DNA of 64,000 bases, taken from the NCBI GenBank assembly GCA_024803745.1, contig JANJXV010000099.1, forward strand, positions 3,224,001 to 3,288,000, written 5' to 3'. This DNA comes from Megascapheus bottae. Lineage: Eukaryota > Chordata > Mammalia > Rodentia > Geomyidae. This document shows positions 47,417 through 60,405 of the stretch, piece by piece (position 1 is the stretch's first letter; each line of letters opens with the position of its first letter). Below the pieces are notes generated by a model that saw nothing but the letters and a program-made list of their open reading frames with translations, was not told where the DNA came from and searched no databases. A program made the position numbers and the translations under genes.

Positions 47417-47447
<31 letters not shown>
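47417..47447 (+). repeat. (TCA)10 microsatellite, spacer U6
   Basis: Ten copies, the same length as U7. Confidence 0.93.
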
Positions 47448-47646
47448 ATCCAAATATCCTTTCTCCTACAAAGAATGAACACTTAACTGTGTCTAATGCT
47501 TTTTTTTTAATTTCACTAATTCTTCTGTGTTTTTCCCTCTTGCATTTGTTACACATGACAGCAAAGCTAATCATCAGGAAAAAATTGATTAGGATACAGA
47601 AACCTAATAATATCCTAGTAGATTGACATCAAAAATATGTGCAAGA

Positions 47647-47846
47647 TGCCCTGTGTGTTTGACCTAGTGGTAGAGTCCTTGGCTACCAAGCAGTAAGCCT
47701 CAGGTTTGATTCCTCATTACCACATACATAGAAAACGCTGCAAGTGGTGCTGTGGCTCGGTGGGACAGCTAAAGCCTAAAGAAAGCCCAAGAACAATGTT
47801 CACACTCTGAGGTCAAGTCCCAAGACTAGCAAAAACAAAAAAAAAA
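47647..47846 (+). repeat. ID-type dimeric SINE 2, spacer U6
   Basis: Has 'ctagtggtagagtcc', shared with U7, and a longer A-tail than U0-U4. Confidence 0.8.
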
Positions 47847-48589
47847 TTCGACCAGGGGCAAAATGCAGGCAGAGAAGGCACTGTGAAGCCAATGTTTTGT
47901 AAAGGATGAGGGCAATATTGACCCCTAAGTTTGGATCTTACGTAAGAAAGGCTCCTTGAGTCTGAGACCAGACTGGTAGTTGGGCCTAGTGGAAGACATT
48001 GGGATTGGACAAATAAGGTGTGCTGTATACTACATCCACATGTATATTGTGAGACTGGAGGAGAGATTCAGCCTCCACTATGTCTTTGGTGAGGTCTTTT
48101 GTGAGCAAGGATCTTTGTTCATTGGGCCCTGAAAGGTGACCCTGCCTCCCTCACAATGGAACAGAATATGGAACCCTGGTAACCAAGCCACTGTAACTAA
48201 CAACCAGCTCAAGCCAGCTCACTTGGCCTGTGGCTCAGGAGGAAGAAAGATGTTGCTGTGCTGTTGCCAAAGGTCAGGAAACTCGAGTCTCAGGCATGGA
48301 AGTTGTGGATATCTTACTCGAAGATGTACATGCTAGATCATTGCCAAGCCACAAATCCAGTATAACAGAACTTTCTCTAAGAAGAAGGCCATGAAAATCC
48401 AGGGCAACCAGATGAGGTAAATTTCTAAGAAGAAATGTATTTGACCCCATCATCCTCCCCACACACTACAACTTTCTTTTTTTTCATTTTTTTATTGTAA
48501 TTAGTAAAAGGGTTAGATGATATTTGCCAGATAGAAGGTGCATGAATTCACATACATTGATACCCTTTCACATGTCTTGGTACCCATTT

Positions 48590-48637
48590 CCCTCCAACCC
48601 CACACCCCCCACCCGTCTTGGTTTTCCCCCCTTCCCT
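48590..48637 (-). other. G-run block in L1 3' UTR, U7
   Basis: Complete set of G-runs, identical by eye to U8. Confidence 0.7.
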
Positions 48638-48890
48638 ATCAAATTTCAAATATCCAAATACAAATAAATTCAATATATCAGATAACAAAGTGAGATACTA
48701 TACCAATATGGGATAACCAACGGACAGCAAGCAAGAAGAGAGACAACATATTACATTAAGGTCAACAATCATTCATTATATGGCTTTTGTGTCAATATCC
48801 TGGGGGTCCTTTCAATTAGCTTCACATTATATGGCCTTATATATGGCCTTTTGCTCTATTGCCAATCTCTGCTAGTAGAGCCCAAGGTTT

Positions 48891-51800
48891 CTACTGATTA
48901 TGACGAATGAGGAAAACCACTGAACCTAAGTTCCTTTGAGTCTGGCTTACTTCACTTAATATGATTTGTTCTAAGGCTTTCCATTTCCTAACAAATGGGG
49001 CGATGTCATTCTTTCTGACAGCAGCATAGAATTCCATTGTGTACAAATACCACATCTTGTTGATACACTCCTCAACTGAGGGACATCTGGGTTAGTTCCA
49101 TATCTTTGCTATGGTGAATAGTGCTGCAATGAACATTGTTGTGCTAGTGGGTTTAGTATGCCCTTGTTTCTGGATTGTTGGGTAAATGCCAAGTACTGGA
49201 ATTGCTGGGTCATAGGGGAGTTGTATGTTTAGCGTTTTGAGGCACTGCCGCACTGCTTTCCATAGTGGTTGAACGAGTTTGCACTCCCACCAACAGTGTA
49301 GTAGTGATCCCTCCTGACCACATCCCCTCCAGCATCTGTTGTCATTCGTTTTCCTGATCCTGGCCATTCTAACTGGAGTTAGGTGGAATCTTAGACTTGT
49401 TTTGATTTGCATTTCTTTTATGACCAGAGATGTTGAGCATTTCTTCATGTGTCTATAGGCCATTTTTGTTTCTTCTTCAGAGAAGACTCTCTTTAGTTCT
49501 TTGGCCCATTTCGTAATGGGATGGGTGTTACTTTGGAGGTTAGTTTTGGAGTGATTCAATTTTTTGAGTTGTTGATATATTTTAGATATGAGGCCTTGGT
49601 CCGTTGTTTGGGTGGTGAAGATCTTCTCCCACTCTGTCGGCTTCCTGATTAGTTTACTAGCTATATCCGTTGCCATACAAAAGCTCTGCAGTTTAATGCA
49701 GTCCCACTTATCCAGCCTTTCTCTGATTTGTTGTGATTCTTGGTCCTTATTAAGAAAGTTTCGACCTGTACCAAGGAGGCCTAGTGTATCTCCTATTCCT
49801 TCCTGTAAACTTTTCAGTGTGTCAGCTTTTACCTCCACGTCTTTGATCCATTTGGAGTTAATTCTAGTGCAAGGTGACAAAGAAGGATCCAACTTTAGTT
49901 TTCTGCAGGTGTTTAACCAGTTCTGCCAGCACAACTTGTTGAAGAGGCTATCTTTCTTCCATTCTATTTTTTTGGCTCCCTGGTCAAAGATTAGGTGGCC
50001 ATAGGTCTGTGGTTTAATATCTGGGTCCGCAGGTCTACTCCATTGGACTTCAGGCCTGTTCTTGTGCCAGTACCAAGCTGTTTTGAGAATTATAGCTCTG
50101 TAATAGAGCCTTACGTTTGGAATTGAAATTCCTCCAGCGCTGTTCTTTCTGCTAAGAAGTGTTTTTGCTATACGGGGTCTTTTATTATTCCATATGAAAT
50201 TTTGAATTGCCTCTTCTATGTCTTTAAAGAATGACATTGGGATGTTGATGGGTATTACATTGAATTTGTAGATAGCCCTTGGCAAGATTGTCATTTTCAC
50301 AATGTTGATTCTTCCAATCCAGGAGCATGGGAGGTTTTTCCATTTCCTTAGTTCTGCTTTAATTTCCTTTTTTAGGGTTTTAAAGTTTTCATCTAAACGG
50401 TCCTTTACATTCTTAGTTAAGCTAATTGCTAGGTACTTTATTTTCTTTGAGGCTATTGTGAAAGGATTTTCTTTCCTGATTATTGCCTCGTTCCTCTCAG
50501 TGTTGGCGTAAAGTAAGGCAGTTGATTTGTGAGGGTTGATTTTATGGCCTGTTACCCTTCCAAAGCTTTGAATCAGCTCAAGGAGCTTGGGAGTAGAGTC
50601 TATAGGATTCTTTAAATACAGAATCATGTCATCTGCTAAGAGGGATAGTTTTATTTCCTCTTTCCCTACTTGGATCCCCTTTATGCTTGCTTCTTGCCTT
50701 ACTGCACAGCCTAGGAATTCTAGTACTATGTTAAAAAGGAGTGGAGAGAGTGGGCATCCTTGTCTCGTTCTTGATTTTAGAGGGAATGGCTTTAGATTTT
50801 CACCATTAAGTATAATACTAGCAGTGGGTTTCTCATACACAGCCTTTATTACATTGAGAAATGTTCCATGGATTCCTAGTTTCTCCACATCTTTTAACAT
50901 AAAGGGGTTTTGGATCTTGTCAAATGCCTTTTCCGCATCTATTGAGACAATCATGTGATTTTATCCCTGCTCCTGTTGATGTGTTGAATTATATTAATTG
51001 ATTTGTGTATGTTGAACCAGCTTTGCCTCCCTGTGATGAATCCAGTTTGGTCATAGTGTATATTTTTTTTGATGAGTTGTTGTAGACGGTTGGCCAGTAT
51101 TTTGTTGAGAAGTTTTGCATCGAGGTTCATCAAAGAAATGGGTCTATAGATCTCTTTCTTTGATGAATCTCTGTCTGGTTTGGGGATGAGGGATATGCTG
51201 GCTTCACAGAATCAGTTTAGTAAAGAACCTTCATTTTCAATTTCGTTGAAGAGCTTGAGGGGTATTGGTGTGAGCTCTGCTTTCAAGACCTTATAGAATT
51301 CAGCTGTGAATCCATCTGGCCCTGGGCTCTTTTTAAGTGGAAGTTGTCTAATTTCCATTTCTATTTCACAGCTTGAAATAGGCCTGTTGAGTTGGGATAG
51401 CTCTTCTTGGTTCAGTGTGTGTATGTTAATATTGTCTAGGAATTCATCCATTTCTTCTAGATTCTCAAATTTGTTGGCGTAAAGGTTTGAGAAGTATTCC
51501 CTCATGATATTCTGGATCTTGGTAATTTCTGTCGTGATATTACCATTTTCATCTGCGATTTTGTTTATTTCGATATGCTCTCTTCTTTTTTTGGTAAGAT
51601 TTGCTAAGGGCTTGTCAATTTTGTTAATTCTTTCAAGAACCACCTCCTTGTTTTGTTGATTCTTTCTATAGTTTTTTTTTATTCCAAATCATTTAATTCT
51701 GCTTTGATTTTAATAATTTGCTTTCTCCTAATGGGTTTAGGGTTGGTTTGTTGCTCTTTTTCCAGGAGGTTAAGGTGAGACATTAACTAGTTGGTTTGCC

Positions 51801-52733
51801 ATTTTTCCAACTTGCTGTTGTAGGCACTCCACGCTATAAATTTTCCTCTGAGTACTGCTTTGTTGTGTCCCTAAGGAGTTGATATTTGTGTGATCCTTAT
51901 TGATAAATTTCATAAACAGTTGGATATCTGTTCTGATCTCTTCGATTACACATTGTTTTTGTTTCAACAATGTGTGGTTCAGTCTCCATGAGTTACAGGG
52001 TTTTCTTTGGTGGAGATGTGTGTTCAGCTCCAATTTGATGCCTTTATGGTCTGAGAGTGTGCATGGAATAATTTCAGTGTTTCTGAATCTGTCCAGGTTT
52101 GCTTTATGGCCTAAGATGTGGTCTATTTTGGAAAATGTTCCATGTGCTGCTGAGAAAAACGTATATTGTGGTGTTACTGGGTGGAATATTCTGCAGATGT
52201 CTGTTAGATCTAGTTGGTCTATATAGTTGTTCAGTTCTAAGGTTTCTCTGTTGAGTTTTTGCCTTGTTGATCTGTCCATAGGTGAGAGTGGTGTGTTAAA
52301 CTCACCAACAATCACTGTATTTCGATCTATGTATGGTTTCAGTGTAAGTAAAGGTTGCTTGATGAAGTTTGGAGCTCCGGGATTGGGTGTGTAAATATTT
52401 AGGATTGTTATGTCTTCCGGGAGGAAAGATCCCTTTAGTAGTATGTAGTAACCTTCTTTGTCTTTTCTTAATAATTTTAGTTTGAAGTCTATTGTATCTG
52501 ATATGAGGATGGCAACTCAAGCCTGTTTATGGGGGCAGTTAGCTTGATAGAGTTTATTCCAACCTCTCACTTTCAAAAGATGATTGTTTTGGGGTAAGAT
52601 GTGTCTCTTGAAGTCAGCAGAACGATGGCTCTTGCTTTTTGATCCAACTAGACAACCTATGCCGTTTAATTGGAGAGTTAAGTCCATTGATATTGAGAGT
52701 TAGGATTGAGAGATATTTATTAGTTCCTACCAT
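48891..52733 (-). pseudogene. L1 ORF2 pseudogene, U7
   Basis: RT segment 49092-50954 (620 codons), ended by a Gln-to-TAA in 'IWNQPRCPS' shared with U8. Motif B is 'SRTRQGCPL' (Gly-to-Arg) and motif C is LADD. RT N-terminal piece 51212-51643. The endonuclease has an Arg-to-TGA at 52517-52519, a 1-bp loss near 51858 ('gtactgctttg') and 'CC*' in the QETH motif, all shared with U8. Confidence 0.9.
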
Positions 52734-52781
52734 TTTTAAAAGCTTTTAGTAGGGCCTGTGTCTTGACAGTTCTTGTGGTCC

Positions 52782-53969
52782 TTAGATGGTATGCTGTTTA
52801 GGTGCCATTTCTTTCCCTATATTGCATTTATTTTGGTTTTCTATGTATAGAGCATCTTTGAGAATTCTCTGTAGTTTTGGTTTTGTTTCGACGTATTGTT
52901 GCAGGTTTTCCCTGGAATGGAATGTTTTTATTTTTCCCTCAGTTATGAATGACAGCTTAGCTGGCTACAGTATTCTTGGTTGGTAGTTATTTGATATAAG
53001 GGCATGATATATATGCTTCCAGTCACTTCGTGCTAGCATGGTCTCTGCTGAGAAATCTGGGGTTATTCTGATTGGTTTGCTTTTGTAGGTTACTGATCCC
53101 TTTTCCCTGGCTGCCTTTAGGATCTTTCCCTTCGTTTCTATTGATCCAGTTCGGATCACAATGTGGCGGTGGGATGTTCTTTTCTGGTCAGGTCTGTTTG
53201 GGGTTCTAAAAGCTTCTCGTGTGTGGATGGGCCTGCCCTTCTGGATATTTGGGAAATTCTCTGAGATGATTCCCTGAAGTATATTTCCAATACCATTGAC
53301 CTCCTTCTCCACGCCCTCCTCAATACCAAGTAGCCTTAAATTAGGCTTCCTAATTGTATCTTGGACCTCCTGAAGCGCTCTCTCATATTTCCTAGATTTG
53401 GATTGACTCATTTTCTGTTCTTTCTCTATAATACCTAAATTATCTTCAGCCACGGAAATTCTCTCCTCTGCATTGTCTAACCTGCTATCAAAGCTATCTA
53501 CTTTATTTTTCATCTCCCTTGCTTGTAATTGCTCACTTTTGATGCCTTGCATCTCTTGTTTTAGATCATGTATGGATTTCTTTATCTCCACGATTTCCTT
53601 TTGAGTGGTTAGCTCAGTAGCTTTATTTTCTTTGGACATTTGCTGGAGTTTGGTCACGTTTTTATTTGTGGATTCTGTGAATTCATCCATCTTTCTTTGA
53701 AAAACCTTTATTATGGCCTCCTTTATGGCTTCTTCTTTTTCACTTATCACCTTGTTTTTGCTTTCCTCTTGTTCAGGTATGGCTTCCTCCATTATCTCTT
53801 TCTTTATATTTTCACATTTTTCATTAATGATGTTTATCAATTGCATTTGTGTAGCACTTGGAAGACTCTCCTCTAGGTTTGCCAGTGACTGTTCCATTGT
53901 CTGTTTATATTGGGTGGGGGATGTTGTTTCTTAATTTGACATTTTTCTTGAGTTTCTTGTTCTGCCCAT
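52782..53969 (-). pseudogene. L1 ORF1 pseudogene, U7 (stop at codon 13, chimeric)
   Basis: The codon-13 TAA is at 53931-53933, as in U6. The open part is 52965-53897. The C-terminal side has the U8-type 'HIYHALISNNYQ' while the rest has the U6-type 'RPIHTREAF' and 'SEQLQAREM'. Private Ile-to-Thr ('DEFTEST'). Confidence 0.9.
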
Positions 53970-54655
53970 TTGAAAATGGGAGCAAGATTACTACTAAATA
54001 CGATTATAGTTTTTCAGATATAACCAACCTAGACCTCTGTAGCTGGCAGACACTAGATGTTCACAAGTTTTGATTGGTATTATCACTCTTTCTTTTTGTG
54101 CACTTACAGACCAGCCTAATACAACCACTGATAAGCGATTTATACCCAAAACAATAAGCCTCTCAATCCAATCTCTATTGTCTTTAAGTCCCTCTGAGCC
54201 TAGAGAATAATTAACCACCTACATATACAATATTGCTCAACAGCCATCAAGTGTAGATCCGTGCAGTATAAGGGTTGAAAGACGACCAGAGGTCCAGAGA
54301 TAGAAAAAAAGAATGAGAGAGGTCAGGGGAGGTGCAAGAGGATTAACGTAGGAGTGTAAGAATATTGTAGTAATGAAGAAAAGTTATAGCATAAGGATAA
54401 CTGACCTGAGTTGGTAAGTAGGTAGCATATTTGACTACAAAGTTTGGAAAGTATTAGAATAAAACTTATGTGTTGCTGCACGACTAGCTCTTAGCCCAAC
54501 CAGTGGCCTCACAGTGGACCATGGGATGGATCTGTTTTTCTTGTCTACGTTGAGGGAAAGGGGTATTTCACAAGATGCAGAAGTGAAGATTTCAGAAGCA
54601 AATGCTGTGAGTGAATTAGCTCGTAAAAAGCATTTTTATTTTCTTTTATCTTTCT

Positions 54656-54838
54656 GCCAGTCTTGGGGCTTGAATTCAGGGCCTGAGCACTGTCATCGGG
54701 TTTTCTCAAGTCTAGCCCTCTGCGACTTGAGCCGCAGTGCCACATCTAGATTTTCTATCTATGTGATACTGAGCAATCAAACCCAGATCTTCATGGATGC
54801 TAGGCAAGCACTCTACCACTATGCCAAACTCTCAACCC
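54656..54838 (-). repeat. ID-type dimeric SINE 1, spacer U7
   Basis: Identical by eye to the U6 copy. Confidence 0.75.
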
Positions 54839-54857
54839 TGACATAGTAATTATAAAG

Positions 54858-54888
<31 letters not shown>
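54858..54888 (+). repeat. (TCA)10 microsatellite, spacer U7
   Basis: Ten copies. Equal length with U6 at a fast-evolving repeat supports a very recent duplication. Confidence 0.93.
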
Positions 54889-55087
54889 ATCCAAATATCC
54901 TTTCTCCTACAAAGAATGAACACTTAACTGTGTCTAATGCTTTTTTTTTAATTTCACTAATTCTTCTGTGTTTTTCCCTCTTGCATTTGTTACACATGAC
55001 AGCAAAGCTAATCATCAGGAAAAAATTGATTAGGATACAGAAACCTAATAATATCCTAGTAGATTGACATCAAAAATATGTGCAAGA

Positions 55088-55287
55088 TGCCCTGTGTGTT
55101 TGACCTAGTGGTAGAGTCCTTGGCTACCAAGCAGTAAGCCTCAGGTTTGATTCCTCATTACCACATACATAGAAAACGCTGCAAGTGGTGCTGTGGCTCG
55201 GTGGGACAGCTAAAGCCTAAAGAAAGCCCAAGAACAATGTTCACACTCTGAGGTCAAGTCCCAAGACTAGCAAAAACAAAAAAAAAA
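55088..55287 (+). repeat. ID-type dimeric SINE 2, spacer U7
   Basis: Identical by eye to U6 up to the tail; the base just after the tail differs ('gacaagg' against 'gaccagg'). Confidence 0.8.
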
Positions 55288-56030
55288 TTCGACAAGGGGC
55301 AAAATGCAGGCAGAGAAGGCACTGTGAAGCCAATGTTTTGTAAAGGATGAGGGCAATATTGACCCCTAAGTTTGGATCTTACGTAAGAAAGGCTCCTTGA
55401 GTCTGAGACCAGACTGGTAGTTGGGCCTAGTGGAAGACATTGGGATTGGACAAATAAGGTGTGCTGTATACTACATCCACATGTATATTGTGAGACTGGA
55501 GGAGAGATTCAGCCTCCACTATGTCTTTGGTGAGGTCTTTTGTGAGCAAGGATCTTTGTTCATTGGGCCCTGAAAGGTGACCCTGCCTCCCTCACAATGG
55601 AACAGAATATGGAACCCTGGTAACCAAGCCACTGTAACTAACAACCAGCTCAAGCCAGCTCACTTGGCCTGTGGCTCAGGAGGAAGAAAGATGTTGCTGT
55701 GCTGTTGCCAAAGGTCAGGAAACTCGAGTCTCAGGCATGGAAGTTGTGGATATCTTACTCGAAGATGTACATGCTAGATCATTGCCAAGCCACAAATCCA
55801 GTATAACAGAACTTTCTCTAAGAAGAAGGCCATGAAAATCCAGGGCAACCAGATGAGGTAAATTTCTAAGAAGAAATGTATTTGACCCCATCATCCTCCC
55901 CACACACTACAACTTTCTTTTTTTTCATTTTTTTATTGTAATTAGTAAAAGGGTTAGATGATATTTGCCAGATAGAAGGTGCATGAATTCACATACATTG
56001 ATACCCTTTCACATGTCTTGGTACCCATTT

Positions 56031-56078
56031 CCCTCCAACCCCACACCCCCCACCCGTCTTGGTTTTCCCCCCTTCCCT
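56031..56078 (-). other. G-run block in L1 3' UTR, U8
   Basis: Complete set of G-runs. Confidence 0.7.
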
Positions 56079-56331
56079 ATCAAATTTCAAATATCCAAAT
56101 ACAAATAAATTCAATATATCAGATAACAAAGTGAGATACTATACCAATATGGGATAACCAACGGACAGCAAGCAAGAAGAGAGACAACATATTACATTAA
56201 GGTCAACAATCATTCATTATATGGCTTTTGTGTCAATATCCTGGGGGTCCTTTCAATTAGCTTCACATTATATGGCCTTATATATGGCCTTTTGCTCTAT
56301 TGCCAATCTCTGCTAGTAGAGCCCAAGGTTT

Positions 56332-59300
56332 CTACTGATTATGACGAATGAGGAAAACCACTGAACCTAAGTTCCTTTGAGTCTGGCTTACTTCACTTAA
56401 TATGATTTGTTCTAAGGCTTTCCATTTCCTAACAAATGGGGCGATGTCATTCTTTCTGACAGCAGCATAGAATTCCATTGTGTACAAATACCACATCTTG
56501 TTGATACACTCCTCAACTGAGGGACATCTGGGTTAGTTCCATATCTTTGCTATGGTGAATAGTGCTGCAATGAACATTGTTGTGCTAGTGGGTTTAGTAT
56601 GCCCTTGTTTCTGGATTGTTGGGTAAATGCCAAGTACTGGAATTGCTGGGTCATAGGGGAGTTGTATGTTTAGCGTTTTGAGGCACTGCCGCACTGCTTT
56701 CCATAGTGGTTGAACGAGTTTGCACTCCCACCAACAGTGTAGTAGTGATCCCTCCTGACCACATCCCCTCCAGCATCTGTTGTCATTCGTTTTCCTGATC
56801 CTGGCCATTCTAACTGGAGTTAGGTGGAATCTTAGACTTGTTTTGATTTGCATTTCTTTTATGACCAGAGATGTTGAGCATTTCTTCATGTGTCTATAGG
56901 CCATTTTTGTTTCTTCTTCAGAGAAGACTCTCTTTAGTTCTTTGGCCCATTTCGTAATGGGATGGGTGTTACTTTGGAGGTTAGTTTTGGAGTGATTCAA
57001 TTTTTTGAGTTGTTGATATATTTTAGATATGAGGCCTTGGTCCGTTGTTTGGGTGGTGAAGATCTTCTCCCACTCTGTCGGCTTCCTGATTAGTTTACTA
57101 GCTATATCCGTTGCCATACAAAAGCTCTGCAGTTTAATGCAGTCCCACTTATCCAGCCTTTCTCTGATTTGTTGTGATTCTTGGTCCTTATTAAGAAAGT
57201 TTCGACCTGTACCAAGGAGGCCTAGTGTATCTCCTATTCCTTCCTGTAAACTTTTCAGTGTGTCAGCTTTTACCTCCACGTCTTTGATCCATTTGGAGTT
57301 AATTCTAGTGCAAGGTGACAAAGAAGGATCCAACTTTAGTTTTCTGCAGGTGTTTAACCAGTTCTGCCAGCACAACTTGTTGAAGAGGCTATCTTTCTTC
57401 CATTCTATTTTTTTGGCTCCCTGGTCAAAGATTAGGTGGCCATAGGTCTGTGGTTTAATATCTGGGTCCGCAGGTCTACTCCATTGGACTTCAGGCCTGT
57501 TCTTGTGCCAGTACCAAGCTGTTTTGAGAATTATAGCTCTGTAATAGAGCCTTACGTTTGGAATTGAAATTCCTCCAGCGCTGTTCTTTCTGCTAAGAAG
57601 TGTTTTTGCTATACGGGGTCTTTTATTATTCCATATGAAATTTTGAATTGCCTCTTCTATGTCTTTAAAGAATGACATTGGGATGTTGATGGGTATTACA
57701 TTGAATTTGTAGATAGCCCTTGGCAAGATTGTCATTTTCACAATGTTGATTCTTCCAATCCAGGAGCATGGGAGGTTTTTCCATTTCCTTAGTTCTGCTT
57801 TAATTTCCTTTTTTAGGGTTTTAAAGTTTTCATCTAAACGGTCCTTTACATTCTTAGTTAAGCTAATTGCTAGGTACTTTATTTTCTTTGAGGCTATTGT
57901 GAAAGGATTTTCTTTCCTGATTATTGCCTCGTTCCTCTCAGTGTTGGCGTAAAGTAAGGCAGTTGATTTGTGAGGGTTGATTTTATGGCCTGTTACCCTT
58001 CCAAAGCTTTGAATCAGCTCAAGGAGCTTGGGAGTAGAGTCTATAGGATTCTTTAAATACAGAATCATGTCATCTGCTAAGAGGGATAGTTTTATTTCCT
58101 CTTTCCCTACTTGGATCCCCTTTATGCTTGCTTCTTGCCTTACTGCACAGCCTAGGAATTCTAGTACTATGTTAAAAAGGAGTGGAGAGAGTGGGCATCC
58201 TTGTCTCATTCTTGATTTTAGAGGGAATGGCTTTAGATTTTCACCATTAAGTATAATACTAGCAGTGGGTTTCTCATACACAGCCTTTATTACATTGAGA
58301 AATGTTCCATGGATTCCTAGTTTCTCCACATCTTTTAACATAAAGGGGTTTTGGATCTTGTCAAATGCCTTTTCCGCATCTATTGAGACAATCATGTGAT
58401 TTTATCCCTGCTCCTGTTGATGTGTTGAATTATATTAATTGATTTGTGTATGTTGAACCAGCTTTGCCTCCCTGTGATGAATCCAGTTTGGTCATAGTGT
58501 ATATTTTTTTTGATGAGTTGTTGTAGACGGTTGGCCAGTATTTTGTTGAGAAGTTTTGCATCGAGGTTCATCAAAGAAATGGGTCTATAGATCTCTTTCT
58601 TTGATGAATCTCTGTCTGGTTTGGGGATGAGGGATATGCTGGCTTCACAGAATCAGTTTAGTAAAGAACCTTCATTTTCAATTTCGTTGAAGAGCTTGAG
58701 GGGTATTGGTGTGAGCTCTGCTTTCAAGACCTTATAGAATTCAGCTGTGAATCCATCTGGCCCTGGGCTCTTTTTAAGTGGAAGTTGTCTAATTTCCATT
58801 TCTATTTCACAGCTTGAAATAGGCCTGTTGAGTTGGGATAGCTCTTCTTGGTTCAGTGTGTGTATGTTAATATTGTCTAGGAATTCATCCAATTCTTCTA
58901 GATTCTCAAATTTGTTGGCGTAAAGGTTTGAGAAGTATTCCCTCATGATATTCTGGATCTTGGTAATTTCTGTCGTGATATTACCATTTTCATCTGCGAT
59001 TTTGTTTATTTCGATATGCTCTCTTCTTTTTTTGGTAAGATTTGCTAAGGGCTTGTCAATTTTGTTAATTCTTTCAAGAACCAACTCCTTGTTTTGTTGA
59101 TTCTTTCTATAGTTTTTTTTTATTCCAAATCATTTAATTCTGCTTTGATTTTAATAATTTGCTTTCTCCTAATGGGTTTAGGGTTGGTTTGTTGCTCTTT
59201 TTCCAGGAGGTTAAGGTGAGACATTAACTAGTTGGTTTGCCATTTTTCCAACTTGCTGTTGTAGGCACTCCACGCTATAAATTTTCCTCTGAGTACTGCT

Positions 59301-60174
59301 TTGTTGTGTCCCTAAGGAGTTGATATTTGTGTGATCCTTATTGATAAATTTCATAAACAGTTGGATATCTGTTCTGATCTCTTCGATTACACATTGTTTT
59401 TGTTTCAACAATGTGTGGTTCAGTCTCCATGAGTTACAGGGTTTTCTTTGGTGGAGATGTGTGTTCAGCTCCAATTTGATGCCTTTATGGTCTGAGAGTG
59501 TGCATGGAATAATTTCAGTGTTTCTGAATCTGTCCAGGTTTGCTTTATGGCCTAAGATGTGGTCTATTTTGGAAAATGTTCCATGTGCTGCTGAGAAAAA
59601 CGTATATTGTGGTGTTACTGGGTGGAATATTCTGCAGATGTCTGTTAGATCTAGTTGGTCTATATAGTTGTTCAGTTCTAAGGTTTCTCTGTTGAGTTTT
59701 TGCCTTGTTGATCTGTCCATAGGTGAGAGTGGTGTGTTAAACTCACCAACAATCACTGTATTTCGATCTATGTATGGTTTCAGTGTAAGTAAAGGTTGCT
59801 TGATGAAGTTTGGAGCTCCGGGATTGGGTGTGTAAATATTTAGGATTGTTATGTCTTCCGGGAGGAAAGATCCCTTTAGTAGTATGTAGTAACCTTCTTT
59901 GTCTTTTCTTAATAATTTTAGTTTGAAGTCTATTGTATCTGATATGAGGATGGCAACTCAAGCCTGTTTATGGGGGCAGTTAGCTTGATAGAGTTTATTC
60001 CAACCTCTCACTTTCAAAAGATGATTGTTTTGGGGTAAGATGTGTCTCTTGAAGTCAGCAGAAAGATGGCTCTTGCTTTTTGATCCAACTAGACAACCTA
60101 TGCCGTTTAATTGGAGAGTTAAGTCCATTGATATTGAGAGTTAGGATTGAGAGATATTTATTAGTTCCTACCAT
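56332..60174 (-). pseudogene. L1 ORF2 pseudogene, U8
   Basis: RT segment 56533-58395 with motif B 'SRMRQGCPL' (one extra change from U7), LADD, and the TAA in 'IWN*PRC'. RT N-terminal piece 58653-59084 (private Met-to-Leu, 'LEELDEFL'). Endonuclease fragment 59211-59756. I see only a handful of differences from U7 across ORF2, for example near 58206, 58893 and 60063. Confidence 0.9.
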
Positions 60175-60405
60175 TTTTAAAAGCTTTTAGTAGGGCCTGT
60201 GTCTTGACAGTTCTTGTGGTCCTTAGATGGTATGCTGTTTAGGTGCCATTTCTTTCCCTATATTGCATTTATTTTGGTTTTCTATGTATAGAGCATCTTT
60301 GAGAATTCTCTGTAGTTTTGGTTTTGTTTCGACGTATTGTTGCAGGTTTTCCCTGGAATGGAATGTTTTTATTTTTCCCTCAGTTATGAATGACAGCTTA
60401 GCTGG

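Larger units (their letters stand above)
46529..48472. repeat. Inter-L1 spacer, U6
   Basis: Nearly identical to the U7 spacer: by eye I find about four substitutions in 1.94 kb ('gacgtctg', 'cagaaacta', 'aaacaccta', 'gaccagggg'). Ten TCA copies are shared by these two only. The part after 47846 is unidentified. Confidence 0.75.
48473..53969 (-). mobile_element. L1 of U7 (recent duplication junction inside)
   Basis: From 48473 to at least 53008 it follows U8 almost base for base; from at most 53126 rightward it follows U6. The switch is inside ORF1. Confidence 0.93.
53970..55913. repeat. Inter-L1 spacer, U7
   Basis: Near-copy of the U6 spacer at an offset of 7441 bp. The part after 55287 is unidentified. 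Confidence 0.75.
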
